Notes: generated by a model from the sequence alone, not told the origin. A stretch of 64,000 bases of DNA from Dermatophilus congolensis (GCA_030538115.1 JAUNUP010000002.1:1-64000); one strand, 5' to 3'; shown: positions 26,886 to 38,110, counted from the first letter of the stretch. Numbers and translations: made by a program.

Positions 26886-27694
26886 GCTGCTCCCCCATCT
26901 CCTGCCGCACCCTCAACCGAACTCTCGACCGCGACGACGCCTGCCAGACGCCCCGTGCGCGGGTTGCGACGATACGAGTAGAGCGCCGGATTTTCGAGCG
27001 TGCACCCCGGCAGCCACGTGACCTCGATCCCGGCCTGCGACAGCTCGTCGACGACGCCGGCGGCCACGTCGATGGACGGCGTGCCCCTCCACGTCACGGA
27101 GGCGCTCACCGATCGCACCGCCGCGGCCTCCGACCGCATGGCCTCGGGCACCTCGTAGCACCGGCCACAGATCGACGGCCCGACTACCGCCTGGATGCGG
27201 TGTGCTCCGAGTTCACGCATCCGCTCGGCCGTCGCCGTGACGACTCCCGCAGTCATGCCTTTGCGACCGGCGTGCGCAGCACCGACCACCCCGGTCTCCG
27301 GGTCGGCCAGCAGCACCGGCACGCAATCGGCCACGAGCACCGCGACGCCGAGCCCGGGGGTCGCCGTGACGATCCCGTCGCACGGCGGGATCTCACCCGG
27401 CCAGGGGCTGTCGACCACGGCCACGTCACGGCCGTGCACCTGGTTCATGTAGACAACGCCGCGCGGCACCACTCCGAACGCCTCGACGAGCAGCTCGCGG
27501 CTGGCACCGACGGCGGCCGGATCATCACCGACGTGAGCGCCGAGGTTGAACCGCCCGTACGCCGTCGGCGCATCGGCTGCCCCGGCAGCAGGAGTGAGAC
27601 CGGCATCGGCCGCATCTCCGAGCGCATCCGTGAAGGCCCAGTGCACGCGACCGGAGCCGGAGGGCGGGTCGAAAGTGGAAGCAGCGAAGAACAC
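26882..27694 (-). CDS. pgeF: PgeF/YfiH (laccase-domain) peptidoglycan editing and purine nucleosidase-like protein
   Basis: Encodes 270 residues. Conserved blocks are VVYMNQVHGRDVAVVD, ADCVPVLLADPETGVVGAAH AGRKGM and VGPSICGRCYEVP, giving the His/Cys zinc site of the multicopper-oxidase-like (YfiH) family. Members have been shown to act on purine nucleosides, and the E. coli protein prevents wrong amino acids in the wall peptide. The start is GTG at 27694. It lies between ftsZ and yggS as in other actinobacteria; a hairpin separates it from ftsZ. Confidence 0.93.
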   Translation of the reverse strand: MFFAASTFDPPSGSGRVHWAFTDALGDAADAGLTPAAGAADAPTAYGRFNLGAHVGDDPAAVGASRELLVEAFGVVPRGVVYMNQVHGRDVAVVDSPWPGEIPPCDGIVTATPGLGVAVLVADCVPVLLADPETGVVGAAHAGRKGMTAGVVTATAERMRELGAHRIQAVVGPSICGRCYEVPEAMRSEAAAVRSVSASVTWRGTPSIDVAAGVVDELSQAGIEVTWLPGCTLENPALYSYRRNPRTGRLAGVVAVESSVEGAAGDGGAA

Positions 27695-27711
27695 GCACCC
27701 ACCCTACGCAG

Positions 27712-27749
27712 CACAAGGGCCCGGAACCTGCAGGTCCCGGGCCCTTGTG
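27712..27749. terminator. Hairpin between ftsZ and pgeF
   Basis: CACAAGGGCCCGG pairs with CCGGGCCCTTGTG, and the intervening sequence contains the palindrome ACCTGCAGGT. It is a very stable stem after the ftsZ stop and 18 bases before the pgeF start, so it may end most ftsZ transcripts. Confidence 0.75.
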
Positions 27750-27814
27750 AGGTAGCTATCCGACTAGATCCGACATGGATCCGACGAGATCGGTGAACTA
27801 ACTCGCTGCGCCGA

Positions 27815-29107
27815 TCACTTGAGGAAGTCGGGCACGTCGAGGTCGTCGCCCTCGTCGAACGTCACCGTGCGGGGAGGACGAGCGACCGAACCGGCACCCG
27901 CGCCCACAGACTCGCCCGCGCCGGCACCCGCCGGAGCCTGGGCGGGCACGCGCGGCGCCGCCGGCTGGGGCTGCACCTGACCGGGACGACCGACGTGCGG
28001 CGACGGCATCGTGGCGCGCGGAGCGACCGGCTGCGGCTGTGCGGCCGGAGCGGAGGCCGGAGGAGCCATGACCGGAGGCGCCTGACGCTGGGGAGCCGCC
28101 TGCGGCGCCGGAGCCGACGCGGGAACGCCCGCGCGCTGGCCTCCACGACCCTGCGTGGGAGCGCCGCTGTCGAAGCCGGCCGCGATCACGGTCACACGCA
28201 CCTCGTCGCCGAGGGCGTCGTCGATGACCGCACCGAAGATGATGTTCGCCTCGGGGTGCGCCGCCTCCTGAACCAGCCGGGCGGCCTCGTTGATCTCGAA
28301 CAGACCGAGGTCGGAGCCACCCTGGATCGACAGCAGCACGCCGTGCGCGCCGTCGATGCTGGCCTCGAGCAGAGGCGAGCTGATCGCCAGCTCGGCCGCC
28401 TGCACCGCGCGGTCGTCGCCGCGCGCGGAGCCGATACCCATGAGGGCCGAACCGGCACCCTGCATGACCGACTTGACGTCGGCGAAGTCGAGGTTGATGA
28501 GGCCGGGCGTCGTGATGAGGTCGGTGATGCCCTGCACACCCGAAAGCAGCACCTGGTCGGCGCTACGGAACGCGTCGAGCATGCTGACAGCGCGGTCGCT
28601 GATCGACAGCAGCCGGTCGTTCGGGATGACGATGAGGGTGTCGACCTCTTCGCGCAGCGCACCAATGCCGGACTCGGCCTGGTTGGCGCGGCGGCGGCCC
28701 TCGAAGGTGAAGGGGCGGGTGACCACACCGATGGTCAGGGCACCGAGCGACTTGGCGATGCGGGCCACGACGGGCGCGCCACCGGTACCGGTGCCACCGC
28801 CCTCACCCGCGGTGACGAAGACCATGTCGGCGCCGCGCAGCGCCTCCTCGATCTCTTCCGCGTGGTCTTCGGCGGCCTTCTTGCCGACCTCGGGGTCGGC
28901 ACCGGCACCGAGGCCGCGGGTGAGCTCACGGCCCACGTCGAGCTTGAGGTCGGCGTCGGACATGAGGAGTGCCTGCGCGTCGGTGTTGATCGCGATGAAC
29001 TCGACGCCCTTGAGGCCGACTTCGATCATCCGGTTGACCGCGTTGACACCGCCCCCGCCGATGCCGACGACCTTGATGACGGCCAGGTAGTTCTGAGGTG
29101 CTGCCAC
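27815..29107 (-). CDS. ftsZ: Cell division GTPase FtsZ
   Basis: Encodes 430 residues. The GTP-binding tubulin signature GGGTGTGG is at residues 103-110, with [12 protein letters not shown] before it and the T7 loop [14 protein letters not shown] after. The core ends near residue 315; a Pro/Ala/Gln-rich linker of about 95 residues leads to the C-terminal conserved tail [10 protein letters not shown], which binds SepF and FtsW. It assembles the Z-ring. A 240-base upstream gap after ftsQ probably carries a dedicated promoter. Confidence 0.98.
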   Translation of the reverse strand: MAAPQNYLAVIKVVGIGGGGVNAVNRMIEVGLKGVEFIAINTDAQALLMSDADLKLDVGRELTRGLGAGADPEVGKKAAEDHAEEIEEALRGADMVFVTAGEGGGTGTGGAPVVARIAKSLGALTIGVVTRPFTFEGRRRANQAESGIGALREEVDTLIVIPNDRLLSISDRAVSMLDAFRSADQVLLSGVQGITDLITTPGLINLDFADVKSVMQGAGSALMGIGSARGDDRAVQAAELAISSPLLEASIDGAHGVLLSIQGGSDLGLFEINEAARLVQEAAHPEANIIFGAVIDDALGDEVRVTVIAAGFDSGAPTQGRGGQRAGVPASAPAPQAAPQRQAPPVMAPPASAPAAQPQPVAPRATMPSPHVGRPGQVQPQPAAPRVPAQAPAGAGAGESVGAGAGSVARPPRTVTFDEGDDLDVPDFLK

Positions 29108-29347
29108 TGGGGGAGCCTTTCGAATCTGGAAAACGGTGGACGCTTAACGGATGGGGATTTCACCGAAGCGAAACCCTCAACTACTAGCTGATGTCGAGCA
29201 TCCTCTAGCTGTGCTGACTCTGGTTCATGCACTCGTACGCGAAGCAGCGAGCACTCGCCGCTTCGCGGCCATCCTACGTGAGGACTACTCAAAGTCCACG
29301 CAACCGCCCGATTGCTGGCTGTGTCCCGACGGACCCAGAACTCAGTC

Positions 29348-30178
29348 TCAACCTCCACTTGACCCGGAGGTGGAAGTCTCCTGGGAAGTCACGGGGTTCG
29401 TGGGCACGGTCAGGTCGATCCGGGCCACGCGGCCGCGGTCGAGGAGGGGCCGCAGAACGGCCGCCTTGATGGCACTGTCGGAGAAATCACCCCAGAGCAC
29501 TTCGACCCGTTCGACGACGAACGTGGCCCTCGCGCCGGAGTCGACGGAGAAATCCTCGACCTGTGTCCGCAGGTCGGCAGGTAGTGCCACACCCACGGCG
29601 GCCGCCGTCGCACGAGAGGCCGGGTCGGCCGGCCGCTCGAGCGAGACGTGCGGTATCCCGTCGGGAGCCTGGGTGACGCGCTCGTACGCCACACCCTCCC
29701 GGTCAATGAGTTCGAACACGCCTCCGTCGAGCTCCGCAGCCACGGCCGGTGCGCGTTCTTCGACACGGACGAGCACAGCGTCGGGCCATGACCGGCGCAC
29801 ATCCACGGCCGCGAACAGGTTGGTGGCAGTCACACGATGGTCAAGACCGTCAGTATCAACCTCGACGAGAGGTTGACCCTCGATTCCCCGCGCGGCATCG
29901 CGGATCACGGCCTCTCGATCAGGGGCGGCGCCCGCCACCTCGATACCGGTGACCCTGAACCAGGTACTCCCCACCAGCAGCCACCAAACACCCGCCACCA
30001 CCGCGGCCAGTGCGACGACGACGAGGAGCACGCGAATCGGCCTCATCCGCACGCGACGCGCGCGCTCGGCGAAGCGGGCCTGCGCCGACCTCACGCCGGT
30101 CGTGGAGCCCTGCCGTGCAGATGCGCGCGAGACCGCCCGGCGTCGTGTAGGAGTGCCGGGACGACCCTGGGATTTCAT
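29348..30178 (-). CDS. ftsQ: Division protein FtsQ/DivIB
   Basis: Encodes 276 residues: a basic cytoplasmic tail of about 45 residues, one membrane helix (PIRVLLVVVALAAVVAGVWW), a POTRA domain beginning FRVTGIEVAGAAPDREAVI and the FtsQ beta domain with VDVRRSWPDAVLVRVEERAP. It joins FtsL and FtsB in the complex that activates FtsWI. Its ATG overlaps the murC stop (ATGA), so it is the last of the coupled mur-fts genes. The tail ends in Ser/Gly. Confidence 0.94.
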   Translation of the reverse strand: MKSQGRPGTPTRRRAVSRASARQGSTTGVRSAQARFAERARRVRMRPIRVLLVVVALAAVVAGVWWLLVGSTWFRVTGIEVAGAAPDREAVIRDAARGIEGQPLVEVDTDGLDHRVTATNLFAAVDVRRSWPDAVLVRVEERAPAVAAELDGGVFELIDREGVAYERVTQAPDGIPHVSLERPADPASRATAAAVGVALPADLRTQVEDFSVDSGARATFVVERVEVLWGDFSDSAIKAAVLRPLLDRGRVARIDLTVPTNPVTSQETSTSGSSGG

Positions 30179-31620
30179 ACGGGCGTGCCCTCCCGGCCTT
30201 CGAGGAGCGCGAGCACCTGCGGCCCGACCCCCGTGATGTCGCCGGCGCCAACCGTGAGGAGAACGTCGTCGGGGCGCAGCAGGCCCGCGATGCGCTCGGC
30301 GGCGAACGCACGGTCGGGGACGTACACGACGTGCCGGTCTCCGGGCATCGCCTGCAGCACGTCGCTGATGAGGCGGCCGCTCACACCTTCGATCGGATCT
30401 TCACGAGCGCCGAAGACATCGAGAACAACGGCCACGTCGGCCGGCGCGAGACCGGCCGCGAACTCGGCCGCGAAATCGCGGGTGCGGGAGTACAGGTGCG
30501 GCTGGAACGCGACGACGAGCCGACCGCGCGTCACGAGCTCACGTGCGGTGAGCACGAGAGCCTCGACCTTGCCCGCGTTGTGGGCGTAGTCGTCGATGAC
30601 GGTCACGGTGCCCGCAGTGCCCTTGACCTCGAACCGCCGGCGCACCCCTCCGTAGCCCGCGAGAGCCGCGAGGGCGGAGACGGGGTCGGCGCCGGTTCCG
30701 TCGGTGGCGGCGATGAACGCCGCCGCGGCGTCGAGCAGGTTATGCAGTCCCGGCAGGGGCAGGGTGAGGCGATACGACTCTCCGCCACGACGGGTCAGCA
30801 GAGCCGAACCCGTCATGCCCGACATGCTCACTTCGGTGAGGCGCACATCTGCGTCTTCGGCCTGGCCGTACGTGATGACCCGGCCGCCGCGGTCGCGCAC
30901 CGTGTCGGCGAGCCGACGCGCACCGGCGTCATCGGCGCACGTGACGAGCACTCCCCCGGGCCGGATCGTGGCGGCGAACTCGGCGTACGCTGCCTCGACC
31001 GCTTCGAAGGAGCCGTAGAAGTCGAGGTGATCGGGCTGCACGTTCGTCACCACAGCCACGTCGGGGTGGTAGGCGAGAAACGAGCCGTCGCTCTCGTCGG
31101 CCTCGACGACGAAACAGTCGCCGCCACCGAGCCCGGCGTTCGTGTGGGTGGCCGCGAGGTCGCCGCCGATGGCGAACGACGGGTCGGCGCCCGTGAAGAT
31201 CAGCACGGTCGCGACCATCGCGGTCGTCGTGGTCTTGCCGTTGGCGCCCGCCACTGCGATGCGGCGGTCCTTCTCCATGACGCTCGCGAGGGCCTGGGAA
31301 CGGTGCAGCACGCGCAGGCCACGCTCGCGCGCAGCGGCGAGTTCGACGTTGTCGTCGCGGATGGCGGAGCTGACCACGATCGTGTCGGCGCCGTCGATGT
31401 GGGAGGCGTCGTGCCCGACCCACACCTGCAGGCCCGCCTCGGCTACGGCCCGCAGCACGTCGGAGTCTTTGACATCGGAGCCGGTCACCTCCAGACCTGC
31501 CTCGTGCAGCAACCTGGCCACGGCCGACATGCCGGCGCCACCGATCGCGATGATGTGCACCCGGCCCAGCTCCCCCAGGGGCACGACGGGCGCGGTGATG
31601 TCGAATCGGGTCTGGATCAT
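30175..31620 (-). CDS. murC: UDP-N-acetylmuramate-L-alanine ligase MurC
   Basis: Encodes 481 residues. GRVHIIAIGGAGMSAVARLL is the UDP-binding N-domain, VAGANGKTTTTAMVATVL the ATP loop, and FQPHLYSRTRDFAAEFA and VGAGDIT are in the C-domain. It adds L-Ala to UDP-MurNAc. The ATG at 31620 is chosen because it overlaps the murG stop by 4 bases and matches family length; the frame continues upstream within murG. Translational coupling on both sides is clear. Confidence 0.97.
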   Translation of the reverse strand: MIQTRFDITAPVVPLGELGRVHIIAIGGAGMSAVARLLHEAGLEVTGSDVKDSDVLRAVAEAGLQVWVGHDASHIDGADTIVVSSAIRDDNVELAAARERGLRVLHRSQALASVMEKDRRIAVAGANGKTTTTAMVATVLIFTGADPSFAIGGDLAATHTNAGLGGGDCFVVEADESDGSFLAYHPDVAVVTNVQPDHLDFYGSFEAVEAAYAEFAATIRPGGVLVTCADDAGARRLADTVRDRGGRVITYGQAEDADVRLTEVSMSGMTGSALLTRRGGESYRLTLPLPGLHNLLDAAAAFIAATDGTGADPVSALAALAGYGGVRRRFEVKGTAGTVTVIDDYAHNAGKVEALVLTARELVTRGRLVVAFQPHLYSRTRDFAAEFAAGLAPADVAVVLDVFGAREDPIEGVSGRLISDVLQAMPGDRHVVYVPDRAFAAERIAGLLRPDDVLLTVGAGDITGVGPQVLALLEGREGTPV

Positions 31621-32804
31621 GCGTTCCCCCTGCGGGCCCTGGCTCTGGCCCGGGCTATGGCGCCAGCTCTGGACCGCCCCTGCTGCGCGGTCTCGGCGCT
31701 CTCGATGATGCGGGCCAGGGCTTCGTCGGCGTCGCGGCGCCCCATGCGAGCCGCAGCCTGCGCCATCGCCTCCACCCGCTCGGCGTGCCCCAGCAGCGGG
31801 ATGACGAAGCGGCGCACCCACTCGGAGTCGACGTGTGCGTCGTCGACGAGCACACCGCCTCCGGCCGCGACGAGCGGTTCGGCGTTGACGCGCTGCTCGC
31901 CGTTGCCGATGGGCAGCGGCACGTAGATGGCCGGCAGGCCGAGCGCCGACAGTTCGCAGACCGTATTGGCACCCGCCCGGGCGACCACGAGATCGGCAGC
32001 GGCGTAGGCGAGTTCCATGCGGTCGGCGTATTCGGCGACGACGTAGGGCGCGGTACTTGCGTCAGCGGCCGGGTCGACGTCGGGAGTGAAGCCCTTGCCG
32101 CCTCCGGCCAGGTGCAGCACCTGGATGCCCGCCGCACCGAGATCGCGCACCGCTCCCGCGAAGGCGTCGTTCAGCCGCTTGGCCCCCAGCGACCCTCCGG
32201 TCACGAGCAGCACCGGCCGTGACTCGTCGAAGCCGTAGTGGGCGCGCGCCTCCGAGCGGAGCGCGGCGCGGTCGAGCCGGGTGATCTCGGTGCGCATCGG
32301 CATGCCGATGCACTGGGCATGCGGCAGTGTGGTCGACTCGAAGGTCGTGGCCACGTGCGTCGTGAGGCGCGCGCCGAGGCGGTTGGCCAGCCCCGGACGG
32401 GCATTGCCCTCATGCACGACCACCGGGATGCCGCGGCGCTTGGCCGCGAGGTAGGCGGGGGTCGAGACGTACCCGCCGAAGCCCACGACCACGTCGGCGC
32501 CGCTGCTCGCGATGGCCCTGTCGGCGGCCCGCACGGCCGCGGAGAGGTTCTGCGGCAACCGCAGGGCGGCCGTGCTGATCCTGCGCGGAAAAGCGACCTT
32601 GGGCACGGTCAAGAGGTCGTACCCGCGTTCGGGCACGAGGCGCGCTTCGAGGCCGGCAGCGGTGCCGAGGGCGGTGATCCGCACCGAGGGATCGCGTCGC
32701 CGTAGTGCGTCGGCCGTGGCCAGCAGCGGCGAGACGTGTCCGGCCGAGCCTCCTCCGGCCAGCAGAACCGAGCGCGAAGCCATACCCATGCCCATTCCGG
32801 TCAC
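31617..32804 (-). CDS. murG: Lipid II-forming glycosyltransferase MurG
   Basis: Encodes 395 residues of the peripheral membrane enzyme that adds GlcNAc to lipid I. Seen are LLAGGGSAGHVSPLLATADA, VGFGGYVSTPAYLAAKRRGI, VVHEGNARPGLANRLGA, VTGGSLGAKRLNDAF and RAGANTVCELSALGLPAIYV with PLPIGNGEQ. The start is the ATG at 32804, which overlaps the ftsW stop; a run of GMGMGM then precedes the domain, so a start a few codons further in is possible. The tail (ARARARARRGNA) is unusually Ala/Arg-rich. Confidence 0.96.
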   Translation of the reverse strand: MTGMGMGMASRSVLLAGGGSAGHVSPLLATADALRRRDPSVRITALGTAAGLEARLVPERGYDLLTVPKVAFPRRISTAALRLPQNLSAAVRAADRAIASSGADVVVGFGGYVSTPAYLAAKRRGIPVVVHEGNARPGLANRLGARLTTHVATTFESTTLPHAQCIGMPMRTEITRLDRAALRSEARAHYGFDESRPVLLVTGGSLGAKRLNDAFAGAVRDLGAAGIQVLHLAGGGKGFTPDVDPAADASTAPYVVAEYADRMELAYAAADLVVARAGANTVCELSALGLPAIYVPLPIGNGEQRVNAEPLVAAGGGVLVDDAHVDSEWVRRFVIPLLGHAERVEAMAQAAARMGRRDADEALARIIESAETAQQGRSRAGAIARARARARRGNA

Positions 32805-34066
32805 TTCTTCCGTCGCTTGGGGGCGTAGGCGAGAGCGCGTTGCGACATGCGGGGTCGGGCCTCCAGTGCCTTGCGCGCGGCGGGTTCACGGCGCGCGAAC
32901 GAGATGACCATGCCGAGGGCGCCCAGCGTGGTGACGAGCGCGGAACCGCCGTAGCTGACCAGCGGCAGCGGCACACCGATCACCGGGAGCAGGCCGATGA
33001 CCGAGCCGATGTTGATGACGGCCTGCGAGGTGATCCACACCATGACGCCGGCGGTGGCCACGCGGACGAACATGTCGTCGGTACGCAGAATGATGCGGTA
33101 GCACGCCAGCGCGAACAGGGCGAAGAGCGTGAGGATCATGAGCGTGCCGGCGATGCCGAGCTCCTCGCCGATGATCGCGAAGATGAAGTCGTTGTGCGCC
33201 TCTGGCAACCAGGCCCACTTCTCGCGGGAGCCGCCGAGCCCGAGACCCCACAGGCCGCCGTCGGCGAGCGCGAACTGGCCGTGCCGCGACTGCCAGCACT
33301 GATGCACGTCGGTGCAACTGAGCCACTGGTTGATGCGGTCCATGCGGTTGCCGGAGGCGGTGACGAGGTAGGCCACACCGGCCCCGCCGATAGCCGCGGC
33401 GATGCCGAACAGCTTCCAGGACACCCCGGCGACCCAGAGCATCCCGGCCAGCGACGCGATGAGCACGAGCGCCGTACCGAGGTCGCGACCGACGAGAACG
33501 AGCCCGATCACCGTCAGCCCCACGGGCACGAGAGCCGGAATGAGAACGTGCTGCCATTCGTGCAACAGACGCCGCTTCGTCGCGAGCACGGAGGCGGTGA
33601 AGATCACGAGCGCGATCTTGCCGACCTCCGACGGCTGCATCGGCAACCCGCCGATCGCCAGCCAGTTGCGGTTACCGCCCACGGCGTACCCGAGCGGCGA
33701 GAACACGAGCAGTTGCAGCACGACCGCGACGAGGAGGACGGGGACGGCAATGCGGCGCCAGAACACGATCGGCATGCGGCTCGCCACAGCGGCACCCACG
33801 ATGCCCATCACAGCGAACGCGGCCTGGCGGTAGAACAGCGAGAACGACGAATCGGTCGAGCGCAGCTGGGAGACACTCGAGGCCGAAAGCACCATGACCA
33901 AGCCGATGGTCAACAACAGGCCGACGACGGCGATGAGCATGTAGTACGTCGACAGCGGCGATTCGAGGCGCGCCCAGAGAGTGCCCGGCTCGGGCGGTTT
34001 TCCTGCCACTGCGCGGTTCTCGCGGGAGGTGTCTCGCCTCCCTCGCGTCGGGAGGCCGATGCTCAT
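32801..34066 (-). CDS. ftsW: Septal peptidoglycan polymerase FtsW
   Basis: Encodes 421 residues of the SEDS family that polymerises lipid II with FtsI. About ten membrane helices follow a 35-residue tail. GGLPMQPSEVGKIALVIFTA, WLPEAHNDFIFAIIGEELG, IGLLPVIGVPLPLVSYGGSA are the SEDS signatures, the last holding the LPLVSYGG motif. The start at 34066 overlaps the murD stop by 4 bases; the frame stays open upstream inside murD. The loop carrying SCTDVHQCWQSRHGQ has two Cys. The C-tail is basic. Confidence 0.96.
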   Translation of the reverse strand: MSIGLPTRGRRDTSRENRAVAGKPPEPGTLWARLESPLSTYYMLIAVVGLLLTIGLVMVLSASSVSQLRSTDSSFSLFYRQAAFAVMGIVGAAVASRMPIVFWRRIAVPVLLVAVVLQLLVFSPLGYAVGGNRNWLAIGGLPMQPSEVGKIALVIFTASVLATKRRLLHEWQHVLIPALVPVGLTVIGLVLVGRDLGTALVLIASLAGMLWVAGVSWKLFGIAAAIGGAGVAYLVTASGNRMDRINQWLSCTDVHQCWQSRHGQFALADGGLWGLGLGGSREKWAWLPEAHNDFIFAIIGEELGIAGTLMILTLFALFALACYRIILRTDDMFVRVATAGVMVWITSQAVINIGSVIGLLPVIGVPLPLVSYGGSALVTTLGALGMVISFARREPAARKALEARPRMSQRALAYAPKRRKK

Positions 34067-35607
34067 GCCGCTCCCCCGTCGAGGGCGCGGCGCTGCACGG
34101 CCGCGGCGAACTGGTCGCCGCGGGCGCCGTAGTCGGTGAACATGTCCATCGAGGCGGCCGCAGGAGCCAGCAGCACGACATCGCCCTGTCGGGCGAGGCC
34201 GGCCGCATGGCCGACGACCACATCCATCACGTCGCCGCCGTCGGGGGCCCCGTCGACGTCGATCACCGGCACGTCGGGTGCGTGGCGGCGCAGTGCCTCG
34301 GCGATGGCGGCGCGGTCGCGGCCGATGAGCACGACTCCGCGGAGGCGGTCGGCGCGGGCGGAGACGAGTTCGTCGACGTCGGCGCCCTTGAGCAGGCCGC
34401 CCGCGATCCACACGATGTGTTCGAACGCACCCAGCGATGCCGCGGCCGCGTGCGGGTTCGTGGCCTTGCTGTCGTCGATGTACGTCACGCCGTCGACCTG
34501 GGCGACCTCGGCGATGCGGTGCTTCTCGACGTCGTAGCGTCGCAGTCCCTCGCGCACCGCGACCGGCTGCACCCCGTAGGCGCGGGCCAGAGCCGTCGCC
34601 GCCAGGGCGTTCGCGACGAAGTGCGGAGCCGGAGGGTGGGTGCCGCGTTGCAGGTCGGCGAGGGTACCGATCTCGGCGGCGCTGTTCTTGCGGTCGTCGA
34701 CGAATGCCCGGTCGGCGAGCACGTCTTCGACCAGGCCGAGCATCGACAATCCGGGGGTGTCGAGCGTGAAGCCGATGGCCCGGCACCCCTCGATCACATC
34801 GGCGTCGCGCACGAGCTGCTCTGTCGCCGGGTCTTGCACGTTGTAGACGCAGGCGACCTGGGTGTTGGCGTAGACGCGGCCCTTGTCGGCGGCGTAGGCG
34901 TCGAGCGATCCGTGCCAGTCGACGTGGTCGGGTGCGACGTTGAGGCACACGGAGGCCAACGGTGACAGCGACCGCTGCCAGTGCAGCTGAAAGCTCGACA
35001 GTTCGACGGCGATGACGTCGTACGGCTCGGGGTGCAGCACGGCCTCGAGGATCGGGGTGCCGACGTTGCCCGCAGCCACGGCCCGGTGACCGGCGGCACC
35101 CAGGATGGAGGCGACCATCGTCACGGTGGTCGTCTTGCCGTTGGTACCGGTGATCGTCAGCCAGGGGGCGGCACCCTCGGCCGCGCGCATGCGCCAGGCC
35201 AGTTCGACCTCTCCCCAGATCGGCACCCCCGCGCGAGCCGCGGCGACAAGCAGCGGGTTGTCGGGGCGCCAGCCGGGCGAAGTGACGACGAGGTCGGCCT
35301 CGGCCACCGTTGCCGGGTCGGCGATCGCCGCGCGTCCGGCTTCGCCCGTGAGGATCGTCGCCCCGAGGATCGACAGGATCCGGGAGCGGTCGAACAGCGG
35401 GCCCGCCTCGCCGGGGTCTCCCCCGTCGACGACCGTGACCACGGCGCCGCGCTCGACCAGAGCATCGGCCGCGGCGAATCCGCTGATGCCGAGGCCCGCC
35501 ACGACGACGCGAAGCCCCGCCCAGTCGGCGTCGCGATGCGTCAGCCCGGGGCGGGGGTCGAGCCCGACTACAGAACTCGTCAGAGCGTGCAGGTTGTCGT
35601 CGCTCAT
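34063..35607 (-). CDS. murD: UDP-MurNAc-L-Ala-D-Glu ligase MurD
   Basis: Encodes 514 residues. [20 protein letters not shown] is the N-domain, [18 protein letters not shown] the ATP loop, [22 protein letters not shown] the central signature, and [23 protein letters not shown] the end. The ATG at 35607 is preferred over 35628 because it forms the ATGA overlap with the mraY stop and follows GGGGGGAATCGT. It adds D-Glu to UDP-MurNAc-L-Ala in the cytoplasm. Confidence 0.97.
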   Translation of the reverse strand: MSDDNLHALTSSVVGLDPRPGLTHRDADWAGLRVVVAGLGISGFAAADALVERGAVVTVVDGGDPGEAGPLFDRSRILSILGATILTGEAGRAAIADPATVAEADLVVTSPGWRPDNPLLVAAARAGVPIWGEVELAWRMRAAEGAAPWLTITGTNGKTTTVTMVASILGAAGHRAVAAGNVGTPILEAVLHPEPYDVIAVELSSFQLHWQRSLSPLASVCLNVAPDHVDWHGSLDAYAADKGRVYANTQVACVYNVQDPATEQLVRDADVIEGCRAIGFTLDTPGLSMLGLVEDVLADRAFVDDRKNSAAEIGTLADLQRGTHPPAPHFVANALAATALARAYGVQPVAVREGLRRYDVEKHRIAEVAQVDGVTYIDDSKATNPHAAAASLGAFEHIVWIAGGLLKGADVDELVSARADRLRGVVLIGRDRAAIAEALRRHAPDVPVIDVDGAPDGGDVMDVVVGHAAGLARQGDVVLLAPAAASMDMFTDYGARGDQFAAAVQRRALDGGAA

Positions 35608-36698
35608 ACGATTCCCCCCACCATCCATTCGGCGTAGAACAACGCCAGGCCGAAGCCGCAGAAGAGACCGGCGATGATCCAGAAGCGGATGACGATCGTC
35701 ACCTCACCCCAGCCCATCAGTTCGAAGTGATGCTGCAGTGGCGCCATGCGGAACACCCGTTTGCCGGTCATCTTGAACGAGGCCACCTGGATGATCACCG
35801 ACAGCGTGATGATGACGAAAAGCCCCGCCAGCACGACGAGCAGCAGCTCGGTACGCGTGGTGATCGCCAGGCCGACGATCGCGCCACCGAGGGCGAGCGA
35901 GCCGGTGTCCCCCATGAAGATCTGAGCGGGCGACGCGTTCCACCAGAGGAATCCCACGCAGGCGCCGAGCAGCGAGGCCGCCACGATGGCCAGGCTCAGG
36001 GGATCGGGAGTCGAATAACACTTGGGCGAGGGGCTGGGCAGCCAGCAGTTCTGGTTGAACTGCCAGACGCCGATGACGATGTACGAGGCCGCCACTGCGA
36101 CCGTGCCGCCGGTGGCCAGGCCGTCGAGTCCGTCGGTGAGGTTCACGGCGTTGCTCGTGCCCGCGATCATGAGGTTGACCCAGAGGGCGTAGAGCAGCAC
36201 CCCGATGGGGGCGCCCAGCGCGAGATGTCTGAAGTCGAACGACAGGTCGCGCACGAACGAGATCGCCGTCGACCCCGGGGTCACACCGTTGGCGTTGGGG
36301 AACTGCAGCACGAGAACGGCGAAGATCGTCGCCACCGCGGTCTGCAGCACGAGCTTCTGCCAAGAGCGAAGCCCCAGGCTCCGGGCCTTACTGATCTTGA
36401 TGAAGTCGTCGAGGAAGCCCACGAACCCGAGCCCGACCATGAGGAAGAGCACGAGAAGGGCGCTGGGCGACATCGGCCGCCACGTGACGAGGTGGGCGAA
36501 GCAGTAGCCGAGCACGGTTGCCGCGATGATGACGGCTCCGCCCATCGTCGGGGTGCCACGCTTCGTGTGGTGGGTCGTCGGTCCGTCGTCGCGGATGAAC
36601 TGCCCGTAGTGCTTGCGGACGAGGAACTTGATGAACAGCGGGGTCGCGAACAGCGCTATGACGAGCGAGGTCGCCGAGGCGATGAGGATGAGTCTCAC
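35604..36698 (-). CDS. mraY: Phospho-MurNAc-pentapeptide transferase MraY
   Basis: Encodes 364 residues with ten membrane helices; makes lipid I. Motifs: [11 protein letters not shown] near the N-terminus, [21 protein letters not shown] with the DD pair, [16 protein letters not shown], and [14 protein letters not shown] followed by [15 protein letters not shown]. The start is GTG, overlapping the murF stop by 4 bases (GTGA). A Pro/Cys insertion ([17 protein letters not shown]) in an outside loop is longer than in E. coli. Confidence 0.97.
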   Translation of the reverse strand: MRLILIASATSLVIALFATPLFIKFLVRKHYGQFIRDDGPTTHHTKRGTPTMGGAVIIAATVLGYCFAHLVTWRPMSPSALLVLFLMVGLGFVGFLDDFIKISKARSLGLRSWQKLVLQTAVATIFAVLVLQFPNANGVTPGSTAISFVRDLSFDFRHLALGAPIGVLLYALWVNLMIAGTSNAVNLTDGLDGLATGGTVAVAASYIVIGVWQFNQNCWLPSPSPKCYSTPDPLSLAIVAASLLGACVGFLWWNASPAQIFMGDTGSLALGGAIVGLAITTRTELLLVVLAGLFVIITLSVIIQVASFKMTGKRVFRMAPLQHHFELMGWGEVTIVIRFWIIAGLFCGFGLALFYAEWMVGGIV

Positions 36699-38110
36699 GG
36701 GTGCGACGCTCCTTCGACGAGGCGCTCGCCCAGAACTCTCAGGCCCGCGCCGTGAGAGGACTTGACCAGCACCAGATCCCCCTCCTGAAGATTGCGCGCC
36801 AACAAACCCTCCGCTTCATCGACGCTCGCCGCACGGTACACCGCAGGGCCCTCGCCCTGGTGGAGGCGCTCCGAGGCTCCCTGCGCGAGAGCCTCGACAT
36901 CGGCGGAATCGCCCACCGCGACCACTGACGTGATGCCCAGATCTCGGGCCAGCGCGCCGATCGCGCGGTGCTCGGAGGCGGAATCGGGGCCGAGTTCGAG
37001 CATCTGCCCGAGCGCCGCCCACGTGCGCCGCCCAGAGGCGCCCATGCGGGAGAGCGTCTGCACGGCTCCGCGCATCGACTCGGGGTTGGCGTTGTAGGCG
37101 TCGTTGACGATCGTCACGCCGTCGGAGCGCTCGTGGCGCTCCATCCGGTAGCGGCTCGCGGGGGTGGCGGCGCTCAGACTCGCGCCGACGTCGGCCAGGC
37201 TCATGCCCCGCCATAGGGCGACACAGGCGGCAGCCAGGGCGTTGGAAACCTGATAATCGCCCATCAACCTCAAGTCGACAGTTACTGTTTCGCACCTGAA
37301 GTTCAGATCGAAGGTTGCGCAGCCTGAGTCGTTGACCTGCACGTTCGTGGCGCGCACGTCAGCCTCGTCGGAGCGCCCGTAGCGAAGCACGTCGACGCCC
37401 TCGGACACGGGCATCGCCGCGACGAGGGGGTCGTCGGCGTTGAGTACTGCCAGCCCGCCTGGCGGCAGTGCCTCGACCAGCTCGGCCTTGGCGCGAGCGA
37501 TCGCCTGCTGCGTACCGAATTCACCGAGGTGAGCCGAACCGACGTTGAGCACCACGCCGACGCTCGGATGCGTCATGTCGGTGAGGTAGCGGACGTGGCC
37601 GATGCCGCGTGCGCCCATCTCGAGCACGAGGTACCGCGTCTCTGGCACGAGGCGGCAGACGGTGAGGGGCACGCCCACTTCGGAGTTGAGCGAGCCGACG
37701 TTCGCGACCGTGGGGGCCAGGCTCGACAGCACGTGGGCGATGAGATCTTTCGTCGTCGTCTTGCCGCTGGAGCCGGTGACACCGACGACGGTCAAGCCAG
37801 AGCGTGCGCCCGTGTCGATGAGGTGGGTCGCGATGGCCGCGAAAGCTTCTTGTACGTCGTCGACGATCACGTAGGGCACCTCGGAGACGGGTGCCGTGAC
37901 GAGTGCCGCGACAGCGCCGCGCTCAGCAGCGGCCCCCGTGTAGATGTGCCCGTCGGCGTGCTCCCCGATGCGCGCGACGTAGAGGCTCCCGGGTTCGGCC
38001 TCACGGGAGTCGGTGACGACGGCTCCCGTCACGATGACATCGGTGACGTCGGCAACCGACAGTCGGCCGCCGGTGACGGCGGCGAGCTCGCCCAGACTGC
38101 AGGGGATCAT
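36695..38110 (-). CDS. murF: UDP-MurNAc-tripeptide D-Ala-D-Ala ligase MurF
   Basis: Encodes 471 residues. [20 protein letters not shown] is the ATP loop, [17 protein letters not shown] and [12 protein letters not shown] follow, and [19 protein letters not shown] plus [17 protein letters not shown] mark the C-domain. The ATG at 38110 follows AGGAGG and overlaps the murE stop by 4 bases; the frame is open upstream into murE. It completes the pentapeptide precursor. Confidence 0.97.
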   Translation of the reverse strand: MIPCSLGELAAVTGGRLSVADVTDVIVTGAVVTDSREAEPGSLYVARIGEHADGHIYTGAAAERGAVAALVTAPVSEVPYVIVDDVQEAFAAIATHLIDTGARSGLTVVGVTGSSGKTTTKDLIAHVLSSLAPTVANVGSLNSEVGVPLTVCRLVPETRYLVLEMGARGIGHVRYLTDMTHPSVGVVLNVGSAHLGEFGTQQAIARAKAELVEALPPGGLAVLNADDPLVAAMPVSEGVDVLRYGRSDEADVRATNVQVNDSGCATFDLNFRCETVTVDLRLMGDYQVSNALAAACVALWRGMSLADVGASLSAATPASRYRMERHERSDGVTIVNDAYNANPESMRGAVQTLSRMGASGRRTWAALGQMLELGPDSASEHRAIGALARDLGITSVVAVGDSADVEALAQGASERLHQGEGPAVYRAASVDEAEGLLARNLQEGDLVLVKSSHGAGLRVLGERLVEGASHP